A stretch of DNA of 64,000 bases, taken from the NCBI GenBank assembly GCA_002631855.1, contig NTLF01000020.1, positions 124,001-188,000 of the forward strand. The letters are read 5' to 3'. The DNA comes from Zunongwangia sp. ESRF-bin46 (GTDB lineage: Bacteria > Bacteroidota > Bacteroidia > Flavobacteriales > Flavobacteriaceae). Numbering within the stretch: the stretch's first letter is position 1; each line of letters starts with the position of its first letter. Shown here in pieces: positions 35,928 through 43,912 of the stretch. Below the pieces are notes generated by a model, which was not told where the DNA came from, ran no database searches, and worked only from the letters and a program-made list of their open reading frames with translations. The position numbers and the translations under genes were made by a program.

Positions 35928-38156
35928 TTAGTCTTTTCTCTTATTATCGCGGTTTCGGTTATCGCGACCTCTATTGTTGTCACGGCTTCCACCACTGCTT
36001 TTACGCTCTTGATAGCCTTCTGGTTTTGGCTCAAGTGCTTTTTTAGAAACTTTCTCTTTTCTAGTTCTCTTATCAATACCAAAATATTTCACGTCGATCA
36101 CATCGCCCATGTTTACAACATCGGTTACGTTATCGGTTCGATCCCAAGCTAGCTCAGAAATGTGCAACAATACTTCATTGCCAGGTGCTTCAACATATTC
36201 TACTACAGCTCCAAAATCAAGTATCTTGATTACTTTAACTTCGTAAACGCTTCCTACTTCAGGTTTAAAAGTAATCGAGTCAATTTTAGCTAATACAGCA
36301 TCGATTCCTTCTTGTCCAGTTCCAAGAATTTCAACAATTCCTTCTTCTGTTTCAGGATCTTCATTAATAACAATAGTTGTATCGGTTTCTTTTTGAAGCT
36401 CTTGAATTACTTTTCCGCCTGGGCCAATTAAAGCTCCAATATATTCATTTGGAATTTTAACTGTAACCATTTTTGGTGCGTGTGATTTTACATCTGCATT
36501 TGGTGCAGAAATAGTGTCAGTTAACTTCTCAAGAATATGTAACCTTCCATCTGCAGCTTGTTTTAAAGCTTTTACAAGAATTTCGTATGAAAGACCTTTT
36601 ACTTTAATGTCCATCTGGCAAGCGGTAATTCCGTCTGCTGTTCCAGTTACTTTAAAGTCCATATCACCTAAGTGATCTTCATCTCCTAAAATATCAGAAA
36701 GTACTGCGTATTTTCCAGAATCTGCATCAGAAATTAATCCCATTGCAATACCAGAAACAGGTTTCTTTAATTGAACACCAGCATCCATCAACGCCATAGT
36801 ACCACTACATACAGTAGCCATAGAAGAAGAACCGTTAGATTCTAATACTTCTGAAACTACACGAACAGTATAAGGGCAATCTTCAGGGATCATACCTTTT
36901 AATGCACGTTGTGCTAAGTTACCGTGACCGATTTCTCTACGAGATGTCCCGCGGATTGGTCTTGCTTCTCCAGTACAGAATGGTGGGAAGTTATAGTGAA
37001 GGTAGAATGTTTCTTCGCCTTCATACGACGGCATGTCAATCTGGTTAGCTTCTCTCGAAGTACCCAAAGTAACCGTTGCCAACGCTTGTGTTTCTCCACG
37101 TGTAAAAATAGAAGAACCGTGTGTTGATGGTAAGTAGTCTACTTCACACCAGATTGGTCTAATTTCGTCTGTTTTTCTACCATCTAAACGCATTCCTTCG
37201 TTTAAGGTTAGGTCGCGAATGGCAGCTTTTTCAGTTTTGCGGTAATAATCTGAAACTAAATCACCAAATTCTTCTAATTCTTCTTCAGAAAAAGTGGCTT
37301 TGATTTCTTCTTTTATTTCAGAAAATGCTGCGCCTCTTTCGTGCTTTGAAGAGCCTGCTTTAGCTACGGCGTACACTTTGTCGTATGCCATATCATGAAC
37401 TTTCTTTTCTAGATCAGCATCTTCATTTCCTTCTGTTTCGTATTCACGTACTTCTTTTCTACCAAAGGCATCAGCTAAACGCATTTGTGCGTCTATCTGA
37501 TTTTTAATGTGTTCGTGAGCGAATTTAATGGCTTCTACCATTTCTTCTTCGCTAATTTCTTTCATTTCACCTTCAACCATCATTACAGATTCTGCTGAAG
37601 CTCCAATCATCATATCGATATCAGACTCCGCTAACTGTGCACGACTTGGGTTAATGATGAACTCACCATTTACACGTCCTACACGTGCTTCAGAAATAGC
37701 ACATTCAAAAGGGAAGTCAGAAAGTTGAATCGCTGCAGATGCAGCTAATCCAGCCATGGCATCTGGCATAACGTCATCATCGTGTGACATTAACTGAATC
37801 ATCACTTGTGTTTCAGCGTGATAATCTTTTGGAAATAATGGACGCAAAACACGGTCTACTAAACGCATGGTTAAAACTTCACCATCACTAGGTCTTGCCT
37901 CTCTTTTAAAGAAACCACCTGGGTAACGTCCAGATGCAGCAAATTTTTCACGGTAATCTACCGTTAAAGGAAGAAAAGGAAGGTCTTTTTGTTCGTAGTT
38001 AGAAACTACAGTACAAAGCAACATACATTTTCCAGATTGTACAACAACAGAGCCGTGGGCCTGTTTTGCCAGTTTTCCGGTTTCGATAGAGATTTCTCTA
38101 CCATCACCAAGGTCTATAACCTCTTTAAATACTTTAGGTATCATATTGTTTTTCAT
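35928..38156 (-). CDS. pnp: Polyribonucleotide nucleotidyltransferase (PNPase)
   Basis: 742 residues. Two RNase PH domains (first with [21 protein letters not shown] near residue 65; second with [15 protein letters not shown] near residue 345 and the catalytic region [20 protein letters not shown] near residue 497), then a KH domain ([20 protein letters not shown] near residue 580) and an S1 domain ([20 protein letters not shown] near residue 645). The tail after S1 is rich in Arg, Asn, Gly and Asp (residues 712-742), an RG-like RNA-binding extension. It degrades mRNA 3'-5' by phosphorolysis. Start at 38156 or at ATG 38144. The leader region before it is strongly structured. Confidence 0.96.
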   Translation of the reverse strand: MKNNMIPKVFKEVIDLGDGREISIETGKLAKQAHGSVVVQSGKCMLLCTVVSNYEQKDLPFLPLTVDYREKFAASGRYPGGFFKREARPSDGEVLTMRLVDRVLRPLFPKDYHAETQVMIQLMSHDDDVMPDAMAGLAASAAIQLSDFPFECAISEARVGRVNGEFIINPSRAQLAESDIDMMIGASAESVMMVEGEMKEISEEEMVEAIKFAHEHIKNQIDAQMRLADAFGRKEVREYETEGNEDADLEKKVHDMAYDKVYAVAKAGSSKHERGAAFSEIKEEIKATFSEEELEEFGDLVSDYYRKTEKAAIRDLTLNEGMRLDGRKTDEIRPIWCEVDYLPSTHGSSIFTRGETQALATVTLGTSREANQIDMPSYEGEETFYLHYNFPPFCTGEARPIRGTSRREIGHGNLAQRALKGMIPEDCPYTVRVVSEVLESNGSSSMATVCSGTMALMDAGVQLKKPVSGIAMGLISDADSGKYAVLSDILGDEDHLGDMDFKVTGTADGITACQMDIKVKGLSYEILVKALKQAADGRLHILEKLTDTISAPNADVKSHAPKMVTVKIPNEYIGALIGPGGKVIQELQKETDTTIVINEDPETEEGIVEILGTGQEGIDAVLAKIDSITFKPEVGSVYEVKVIKILDFGAVVEYVEAPGNEVLLHISELAWDRTDNVTDVVNMGDVIDVKYFGIDKRTRKEKVSKKALEPKPEGYQERKSSGGSRDNNRGRDNRNRDNKRKD

Positions 38157-38160
38157 TGTT

Positions 38161-38252
38161 GTGCACTCCGAAATGTATCGGAAGAGTATGCACAGTTAAA
38201 ATTGGTCGATGTCCGGTTGTCGGACAAAAGTTGTGTTGTTGTGGTGACCAAT
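38161..38252 (-). promoter_or_regulatory. Structured leader of pnp (candidate autoregulatory RNA)
   Basis: Two stacked hairpin systems directly before pnp. First: GTGCA (38161-38165) with TGCAC (38189-38193), enclosing TCCGA (38167-38171) with TCGGA (38178-38182). Second: ATTGGTC (38201-38207) with GACCAAT (38246-38252), enclosing TGTCCG (38210-38215) with CGGACA (38221-38226). In E. coli a hairpin at the same place is cut by RNase III and lets PNPase repress its own mRNA; a similar role here is inference. Confidence 0.55.
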
Positions 38253-38304
38253 GAAAAACCTAAGGGTAGCTTTTCTATGTTTTTCTATTTTAATAGAAAA
38301 AATC

Positions 38305-38329
38305 AAAAAAGGGGCTAAAAAAGCCCCTT
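38305..38329 (-). terminator. Terminator of rpsO
   Basis: AAGGGGCT (38309-38316) pairs with AGCCCCTT (38322-38329); on the minus strand a T run follows (A run 38305-38310 on +). It begins 9 bases after the rpsO stop. A close copy of this element is at 41905-41931. Confidence 0.88.
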
Positions 38330-38337
38330 AAAAATAA

Positions 38338-38607
38338 TTACTTACGTAATCCTAATTCTTTAACAATTGCACGGTATCTTAAAATATCTTTTTTCATTAG
38401 ATAATCAAGAAGCGATCTACGCTTACCTACTAACTTTACCAAAGATCTTTCTGTGTTGAAATCTTTCTGGTTAGTTTTAAGGTGTTTTGAAAGATGCTCA
38501 ATACGCTGTGTAAACAAAGCGATTTGCCCTTCGGTAGAACCGGTGTCTTTTTCAGACTTCCCGTGTTTTTTGAATAATTTTTGTTTCTCTTCTGCAGTTA
38601 AATACAT
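38338..38607 (-). CDS. rpsO: 30S ribosomal protein S15
   Basis: 89 residues, full family length, starting MYLTAEEKQKLFKKHGKSEK. The central S15 signature is GSTEGQIALFTQRIEHLSKHLK near residue 22 and the C-terminal part RSLVKLVGKRRSLLDYL near residue 54. It binds 16S rRNA at the three-way junction of helices 20-22 early in 30S assembly. It is followed by pnp, the same order as in E. coli (rpsO-pnp), but with a terminator and structured leader between. Its last 29 codons and its terminator occur again in decayed form at 41905-42028. Confidence 0.97.
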   Translation of the reverse strand: MYLTAEEKQKLFKKHGKSEKDTGSTEGQIALFTQRIEHLSKHLKTNQKDFNTERSLVKLVGKRRSLLDYLMKKDILRYRAIVKELGLRK

Positions 38608-38663
38608 GCCAATATTATTAAAATGATTTTTATGTACTGAATACCATTTTGGTAATCAAGCGG

Positions 38664-38671
38664 CAAAGATA
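38664..38671 (-). promoter_or_regulatory. Candidate -7 element of rpsO
   Basis: TATCTTTG on the minus strand, a full TAnnTTTG match, 57 bases before the rpsO ATG, giving a predicted leader of about 50 bases that could hold an S15 autoregulatory site. Confidence 0.55.
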
Positions 38672-38704
38672 AGCTAAAAAATAATAAATAAGCCTTTAAT
38701 GCTA

Positions 38705-38737
38705 TTGTTTTTTAATAGCTGAAATTTAGTAAATTTG
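38705..38737 (+). promoter_or_regulatory. Promoter of the HYC_CC_PP-receptor-HMA module
   Basis: TTG at 38705-38707 (-33) and TAAATTTG at 38730-38737 (-7), 22 bases apart, fit the Bacteroidota promoter. The -7 element ends only 4 bases before the GTG start at 38742, so the transcript may begin at or next to the start codon. Confidence 0.6.
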
Positions 38738-38741
38738 CGTC

Positions 38742-39161
38742 GTGAAACTAAAATTTCTACATAGTTTTTTTTCTTTTCTATTGGCAATATTAATTTTATT
38801 GTCAACTAGTTCTTTTACTATAAAAAAACATTTTTGTAGTGGATTCCTTATTGATTCGGCTGTTTTTACCCAAGTAGAAAAATGCTCTAATGAACCTTGT
38901 TCTGATTCTTCTAAAGAAACCATCGTTACACAACCCGATTGTTGTGATGATGTAATAGACATAGTAGAGGGACAAGAAGTTGTTATTCATAAAAAAATTG
39001 ATGATTTAGATTATCATCAGCAATTATTTTTATTAGCCTTTACAGAATCGTATTCCTACATTTTTGAAAGCTCGTCAAGACAGGTTGTTCCTCATAGACA
39101 TTACATTCCACCTATTTTGGTGCGTGACTTTCAAGTTTTCCATCAACACTTTTTAATTTGA
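38742..39161 (+). CDS. Small secreted Cys-rich protein of the HYC_CC_PP type
   Basis: 139 residues starting at GTG 38742. An N-terminal hydrophobic segment (about residues 5-22) is a signal peptide or anchor. After it come H30-F-C32 (the H-x-C motif), C48, C53, a vicinal pair C67-C68 in QPDCCDD, and HRHYIPP with P123-P124 near the C-terminus. These match the Bacteroidota family described as HYC_CC_PP, found next to TonB receptors and heavy-metal proteins. The biochemical role is unknown; a periplasmic metal-binding or metallochaperone role is inferred from Cys, His and neighbours. Confidence 0.78.
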   Translation: MKLKFLHSFFSFLLAILILLSTSSFTIKKHFCSGFLIDSAVFTQVEKCSNEPCSDSSKETIVTQPDCCDDVIDIVEGQEVVIHKKIDDLDYHQQLFLLAFTESYSYIFESSSRQVVPHRHYIPPILVRDFQVFHQHFLI

Positions 39162-39260
39162 TTTTTAAATTTTATGAAATCAAGATAGTTCTCTTTTCTT
39201 CTTTGAAGATTTGAGAAGCTATCTTCTAGAAGCCTATCCATAAAATTTATAAATTAAATA

Positions 39261-41495
39261 ATGAAAAATATAATAATAATTTTAGTTATATTTTTCCTTC
39301 CTATACTTACATTTTCTCAAAAAGTAGAAGGTGTAGTTTATGAGGGGGAAACAAACAAACCACTTTTAGGGGCTAATGTATATTGGCTCGATACAGAAGT
39401 AGGGGTGGTAACTGATTTTGACGGAGAGTTTTCAATCCCATATAAAAAATCGTACAAAAAGCTTGTTGTGAGTTATGTAGGGTTTACTTCAGATACTTTA
39501 AAGGTGACAAATCCCACAAAAAAATTGAAAGCAACTTTAAGTCCCAAGAGTAGTTTAGACGAAGTAAAACTAGTTGCCAGAAAAAAAGCAACTTCAAGGT
39601 CTTATATAGAAGCTCAAAATGTAATTAACGTAAGTAGTGACGAATTGTTAAAAGCTGCTTGTTGTAATTTATCTGAAAGTTTTGAAACCAATCCTTCTAT
39701 TGACGTAAATTTTGCCGATGCTATTTCTGGAACCAGACAGATAAAAATGTTGGGCTTAACAAGTCCATATATTCTTATCGCTATGGAAAATATTCCTACA
39801 GTGCGAGGAGCAGCTCAAGCTTATGGGTTGACATTTACACCAGGCACTTGGGTGGAAAGTATTCAAATAACCAAAGGAGCTGGAAGTGTTGTAAATGGTT
39901 ATGAAAGTATTGCAGGACAAATTAACGCAGAACTACAAAAGCCTACTAAAGACGATAAGCTCTTTGTTAATCTATATGGAGCTAGCAGTCAGCGATTCGA
40001 GTTGAATACACATTATAACACCAAAGTAAGTGATAGGTGGAGTACAGGTATTTATTTGCATGGGAACACACATCAAGAAAAACATGATGTAAATCATGAT
40101 AACTTTTTAGATATGCCACTTTACAATCAGGTTAATGTAATGAACCGCTGGCAATATACCGATACCGAAAATGGTTTTGTAGGTTTCTTAAATGTGAGAT
40201 ATCTTAATGACGAAAAGCAAACTGGAGAGTTGGATTTTGACCCAGATACCGATAAACTGACCTCCAATGCTTGGGGAAGCGAAATTGAAACCGAACGGTA
40301 CGACTTTTCGGGGAAATTTGGGTATGTAAATCCAGAACTACCATGGCGAAGTGCCGGTTTGCAATTTGCAATAAGTAACCATCAACAAAACTCTTATTTT
40401 GGTTTACGAACCTATAATATTGAACACAGCAGCATCTATTCAAATTTCACCTATAATTCAATTATTAGTGATTCTCGACATAAAATTAAAACTGGAATTA
40501 GCTTTACTTACGATAAGTATGATGAGTTGGTAGAAACCACTTCTTTTAATCGCATAGATAATTCAATAGGCGCTTTTTTTGAGTATAACTTTGATGATTT
40601 AGAAGATATTAATGTTACTGCAGGCTTGCGTGTTGATAACCATAATAGGTTAGGGGTTTTTATAACACCAAGAATACATGCAAAATACACACCTTGGGAA
40701 AAATCTGCCTTTAGAGCCTCTATAGGAAGGGGGAAACGCTCAGCAAACATATTTGCAGAAAACCAAAACCTTTTCGCTACTTCCAGAAATATTATTAATA
40801 ATCCTTCTGCTGAAGGAAATATATATGGTTTGGAGCCAGAAATTGCTTGGAACTATGGCGTGTCCTACCTTCAAGGGTTTAATCTATTTGGAAAGAAAGC
40901 AGATATAACGTTTGATTTTTATAGAACTGATTTTCAAAATCAAGTAGTGGTAGATTGGGAAAATTCTCAAGAAATTAATTTTTACAACTTAGAAGATGAA
41001 AGTTTTGCCAATAGCTTTCAAACCGAATTTAATTATAACCCATTTACAGGTTTTAATACGCGCTTAGCTTATAAATATTACGATATAAAAACGAAGTATC
41101 AAACGGGTGAAAAAATTAAACCTTTAACGGCACAACATCGTTTTTTTGCAAATGCATCGTACGAAACACCTGTTAAAAACAATAGTAAATGGAAATTTGA
41201 TGTTACTTACAATTGGTTAGGTAAACAACGGTTTCCTTCTACACAAAACAACCCGATAGAATTTCAATTGCCGAATTTTTCACCTAATGTTAATACGGTA
41301 AATGCGCAAGTAACAAAAGTATTTTCACCAAAATTTGAAATATATATAGGAGGTGAAAATATAACCAATGTAAGACAGAACAACCCTATTTTAGGGGCAG
41401 ACAACCCATTTGGCCCAAACTTTGACAGTACATTTGTATATGGTCCAATTTTTGGAAGCCTTTATTATGCAGGGTTAAGATATAGAATTAAGTAA
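39261..41495 (+). CDS. TonB-dependent outer-membrane receptor, probably for a metal
   Basis: 744 residues. Signal peptide MKNIIIILVIFFLPILTFSQ, carboxypeptidase-regulatory-like domain (GVVYEGETNKPLLGANVYWL, DGEFSIPYK, VVSYVGFTSD), a plug holding the unusual pair C134-C135 in KAACCNLSESFETNPS and then GTRQIKMLGLTSPYILIAMENIP, ITKGAGSVVNGYESIAGQI, and a 22-strand barrel ending in an aromatic/basic strand (YYAGLRYRIK). It is much shorter than SusC and lacks a SusD partner. Position between two Cys-rich metal-type proteins points to copper or a similar soft metal as substrate; this is inference. Confidence 0.9.
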   Translation: MKNIIIILVIFFLPILTFSQKVEGVVYEGETNKPLLGANVYWLDTEVGVVTDFDGEFSIPYKKSYKKLVVSYVGFTSDTLKVTNPTKKLKATLSPKSSLDEVKLVARKKATSRSYIEAQNVINVSSDELLKAACCNLSESFETNPSIDVNFADAISGTRQIKMLGLTSPYILIAMENIPTVRGAAQAYGLTFTPGTWVESIQITKGAGSVVNGYESIAGQINAELQKPTKDDKLFVNLYGASSQRFELNTHYNTKVSDRWSTGIYLHGNTHQEKHDVNHDNFLDMPLYNQVNVMNRWQYTDTENGFVGFLNVRYLNDEKQTGELDFDPDTDKLTSNAWGSEIETERYDFSGKFGYVNPELPWRSAGLQFAISNHQQNSYFGLRTYNIEHSSIYSNFTYNSIISDSRHKIKTGISFTYDKYDELVETTSFNRIDNSIGAFFEYNFDDLEDINVTAGLRVDNHNRLGVFITPRIHAKYTPWEKSAFRASIGRGKRSANIFAENQNLFATSRNIINNPSAEGNIYGLEPEIAWNYGVSYLQGFNLFGKKADITFDFYRTDFQNQVVVDWENSQEINFYNLEDESFANSFQTEFNYNPFTGFNTRLAYKYYDIKTKYQTGEKIKPLTAQHRFFANASYETPVKNNSKWKFDVTYNWLGKQRFPSTQNNPIEFQLPNFSPNVNTVNAQVTKVFSPKFEIYIGGENITNVRQNNPILGADNPFGPNFDSTFVYGPIFGSLYYAGLRYRIK

Positions 41496-41517
41496 TAAAC
41501 CTTAAAATTTATAAAAT

Positions 41518-41889
41518 ATGAAAACAGCTATAAGCATATTAATTTTATTAATCACAACAGTAACTTTTGCACAGAATAAAAACGCAAGAACTTCTTTAGA
41601 GGTTGACGGCATTTGTGGCATGTGTAAAGAAAGGATAGAGAAAGCAAGCATTAAAACCAAAGGCGTAAAAAGTGCAATTTGGGATGTTCAGACTCATGAA
41701 CTTAAATTGATTTACAACGAAAAGAAAACCAATTTAGATGCTATTAAAGAGAATATCTTAGCAGTAGGGCACGATGTAGAAGAATTAAAAGCTACGGACG
41801 AAGCTTATAATAGTGTTCACCCTTGTTGTAAATATAGAGATGAAGCTATAAAAGATGATCACACAGGAGAAAGTGAAAATGGTCAATAG
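41518..41889 (+). CDS. Secreted heavy-metal-associated (HMA) domain protein
   Basis: 123 residues. Signal peptide MKTAISILILLITTVTFAQ, then a ferredoxin-like HMA domain with the metal motif G31-I-C33-G-M-C36-KERIE, strands LEVDGIC, SAIWDVQTHELKLIYN and helix LDAIKENILAVGHDVEEL. After it comes HPCC (H101, C103-C104) and an acidic, His-containing tail. A CGMC motif matches the family that binds copper(I) or other soft metals. Unlike CopZ, this version is exported, so it would act in the periplasm, taking metal from or passing it to the receptor system upstream. It follows the receptor by 22 bases. Confidence 0.88.
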   Translation: MKTAISILILLITTVTFAQNKNARTSLEVDGICGMCKERIEKASIKTKGVKSAIWDVQTHELKLIYNEKKTNLDAIKENILAVGHDVEELKATDEAYNSVHPCCKYRDEAIKDDHTGESENGQ

Positions 41890-41904
41890 ATTGGATATAA
41901 GAAA

Positions 41905-41931
41905 TAAAAAAGGGGCTGAAAAAAGCCCCTT
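41905..41931 (-). terminator. Duplicate of the rpsO terminator
   Basis: AAGGGGCT (41910-41917) pairs with AGCCCCTT (41924-41931), with an A run before it on +, i.e. T run on the minus strand. It is the same element and orientation as 38305-38329 with a one-base longer loop (GAAAAAA). It also lies 16 bases after the HMA gene and could affect its mRNA. Confidence 0.75.
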
Positions 41932-41938
41932 TACATAT

Positions 41939-42028
41939 TTACTTACCTAAGATTAATTCTTTAACAATAGTAAGGTGTCTAAAAATATCCTTTTTCATAA
42001 GATAATCAAGAAGCGATTTACGCTTACC
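41939..42028 (-). pseudogene. Decayed second copy of the 3' end of rpsO (last 29 codons)
   Basis: Reading the minus strand, the last 29 codons plus stop translate as GKRKSLLDYLMKKDIFRHL and then TIVKELILGK, which aligns without gaps to the end of intact S15 (GKRRSLLDYLMKKDILRYR, AIVKELGLRK). By hand count about a dozen of some 87 bases differ. Homology stops abruptly at 42028; upstream sequence no longer encodes S15. There is no start codon in frame with S15 homology, so it is a remnant. Orientation and terminator match the intact gene 3.5 kb away. Confidence 0.85.
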
Positions 42029-42143
42029 TTTTTGGTGCCAAACGGCAGAAGTACGATGTATTATAAAGTTAAACATTTTAATCCAGAATATATTAAATAA
42101 AGACTTTTGACGTTATAGAACTAACAAACCTAAAAGAAATAAT

Positions 42144-42977
42144 ATGAAAACAAACGTATTTAAAATCAACCTTTTTGCGCTTCTAGTAGTTAGCCTTCTC
42201 TTTGTAGCTTGCTCTGAAGACAATAATACAATAGAGGAAACCGAAGCGAACTACTCCGTTGAGAATACAGCATTGGCAACCAAAACTGATAACATAGTAG
42301 AAGGAAGTTTAAGCGTAATGGAAAACGGCTATGTAGAAGTAAATGGCGAAAATAGAGGGAATACTGTAGAATCTTTATTTCCAGATTGTACAATTATTAC
42401 GTTAGAGCCTAGTGGTAATGGTGGTACGATAACCCTAGATTTTGGGGATGAATGCCAACTATTTAATGGGGCGATTGTTTCTGGTAAAATTATAATGGAA
42501 TACGGCCCTTTTGAAAACGGTTCGCGAACTATTACTTATACTTTTGAAAATTACTTTTATAATGGAAACGGAGTAGAAGGTGAAGGTGAAATAGTTCGTA
42601 AACTAGAAAATGAAAATGGTAATCCAGAGTCGACAGTAAACGAATCTATAACGGTTAGCTTTTCAGAAACAGATGTGTCGGCTACTCGAATTGGCACTAG
42701 GGTAGTAGAGTGGGTTGAAGGTGTAGGAAGTGGAAATTGGGACGATAATGTATACCACATTACTGGAAACTGGAACACTACATTAAGTAATGGTTTTGAA
42801 CGTTCTGGAGAAGTTACCGAACAATTGGTTAAAAAAATGTCTTGTTTGTGGTTGGTAAGCGGAGTTCTTGCCATAGAACAACAAAATATTACCGCAACTA
42901 TCGATTTTGGAGAGGGTGAGTGCGATGCACAAGCCACAATAACAATAAATGGTCAAGAGTTTCCTATTGGAGCTTAA
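42144..42977 (+). CDS. Lipoprotein of unknown function
   Basis: 277 residues. Lipoprotein signal ending in LLFVAC (Cys at about 23) followed by SEDNNTIEETEANYS, an acidic start typical of surface-exposed Bacteroidota lipoproteins. The mature part is beta-rich with strands such as GGTITLDFGDECQLFNGAIVSG and repeated GEGEI/ETDVSATRIG segments, and two further Cys pairs (DCTIIT...DECQLF; KMSCLW...EGECDA). No domain is recognised. It lies just past the rpsO remnant and stands alone, so whether it belongs to the metal module is unclear. Confidence 0.75.
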   Translation: MKTNVFKINLFALLVVSLLFVACSEDNNTIEETEANYSVENTALATKTDNIVEGSLSVMENGYVEVNGENRGNTVESLFPDCTIITLEPSGNGGTITLDFGDECQLFNGAIVSGKIIMEYGPFENGSRTITYTFENYFYNGNGVEGEGEIVRKLENENGNPESTVNESITVSFSETDVSATRIGTRVVEWVEGVGSGNWDDNVYHITGNWNTTLSNGFERSGEVTEQLVKKMSCLWLVSGVLAIEQQNITATIDFGEGECDAQATITINGQEFPIGA

Positions 42978-42996
42978 TAACACATATTATGATAAT

Positions 42997-43029
42997 AAAA
43001 AAAGCAGCCAAATTTGGCTGCTTTTTTTT
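42997..43029. terminator. Bidirectional terminator between the lipoprotein gene and accD
   Basis: GCAGCC (43004-43009) and GGCTGC (43016-43021) around AAATTT, flanked by A7 and T8, so it can terminate both convergent transcripts. It overlaps the first two bases of the accD stop codon on the minus strand side. Confidence 0.88.
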
Positions 43030-43894
43030 ATGCTGTCTTTTCTCGCATAGGCCTATTTAGAACTAAATCTAAATATTGATTTACACGAGTTTTTAAATCT
43101 TTACGGTGCGTAATAAAATCTAAAAAGCCATGTTCTTTTAAAAACTCTGCGGTTTGAAACCCGTCTGGTAGTTCTTGGCCTGTAGTATCTCTTACTACTC
43201 GTGGCCCGGCAAAACCAATTAAAGCACCTGGTTCGCTAATATTTATATCTCCCAACATAGCAAAGGAAGCGGTTGTCCCTCCTGTAGTAGGATCAGTACA
43301 TAAAGAAATGTATGGAATGCCGGCATCTGACAATTGTGCTAATTTAGCACTGGTCTTTGCCAATTGCATTAAAGAAAGGACGGCTTCCATCATACGGGCA
43401 CCACCACTTTTTGAAATAATCATTAGTGGGATTTTCTTTTTCAGCGAATAATCTGCCGCTCGGGCAATTTTTTCGCCCACTACGCTTCCCATGGAACCGC
43501 CAATAAAGCTAAAATCCATACAGGCAACCACTAAATCTTTACCCATAGATTTTCCTACAGCCGTACGTGCTGCATCCTTAAGACCGGTTTTCTTTTGGGC
43601 ATCTTTTAAACGATCTGGATATTTTTTCTTGTCCTCAAACTTTAAAGGATCTTTAGAAGTTAAGTTTTTATCCAGCTCTTTGTACTTATTGTTGTCAAAA
43701 AGCAATTCAAAATATTCATTGCTTCCTATCCTAACGTGGTAGCCATCTTCAGGGCTTACGTAAAAGTTTTTTTCAAGCTCTTCAGAATCAACAATTTTTC
43801 CTGTTGGAGACTTATACCATAATCCTTTTGGGACGTCTTTTTTCTCTTCGGTAGGGGTTTGAATTCCTTTTTTAGTTCTTTTAAACCAAGACAT
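43028..43894 (-). CDS. accD: Acetyl-CoA carboxylase carboxyltransferase subunit beta, zinc-finger cysteines lost
   Basis: 288 residues. The carboxyltransferase core is clear: [21 protein letters not shown] near residue 127, [13 protein letters not shown] near residue 160, [18 protein letters not shown] near residue 198 and [12 protein letters not shown] near residue 225. It makes malonyl-CoA together with AccA. In E. coli AccD the N-terminus has a four-Cys zinc ribbon; here the aligned segment ([10 protein letters not shown] at 26-35 and [13 protein letters not shown] at 44-56) has Ser29, Thr31, Ser47 and Asp50 in its place, so the metal site is gone although the fold around it is recognisable. 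It follows fbaA by 18 bases. Confidence 0.93.
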   Translation of the reverse strand: MSWFKRTKKGIQTPTEEKKDVPKGLWYKSPTGKIVDSEELEKNFYVSPEDGYHVRIGSNEYFELLFDNNKYKELDKNLTSKDPLKFEDKKKYPDRLKDAQKKTGLKDAARTAVGKSMGKDLVVACMDFSFIGGSMGSVVGEKIARAADYSLKKKIPLMIISKSGGARMMEAVLSLMQLAKTSAKLAQLSDAGIPYISLCTDPTTGGTTASFAMLGDINISEPGALIGFAGPRVVRDTTGQELPDGFQTAEFLKEHGFLDFITHRKDLKTRVNQYLDLVLNRPMREKTA

Positions 43895-43912
43895 AGTTGA
43901 GGAGTTTTAAGG

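Noticed and set aside
41905-42028. rpsO remnant as attachment site of an integrative element
   Set aside because: No integrase, transposase or inverted-repeat ends are seen between the copies, and the displaced fragment lies upstream of the gene rather than beyond its 3' end; duplication or gene replacement explains it better, so it is not called an att site.
42557-42983. Minus-strand reading frames inside the lipoprotein gene
   Set aside because: They are shadows of the lipoprotein gene: no promoter, no family-like sequence, low complexity of frame-shifted codons.
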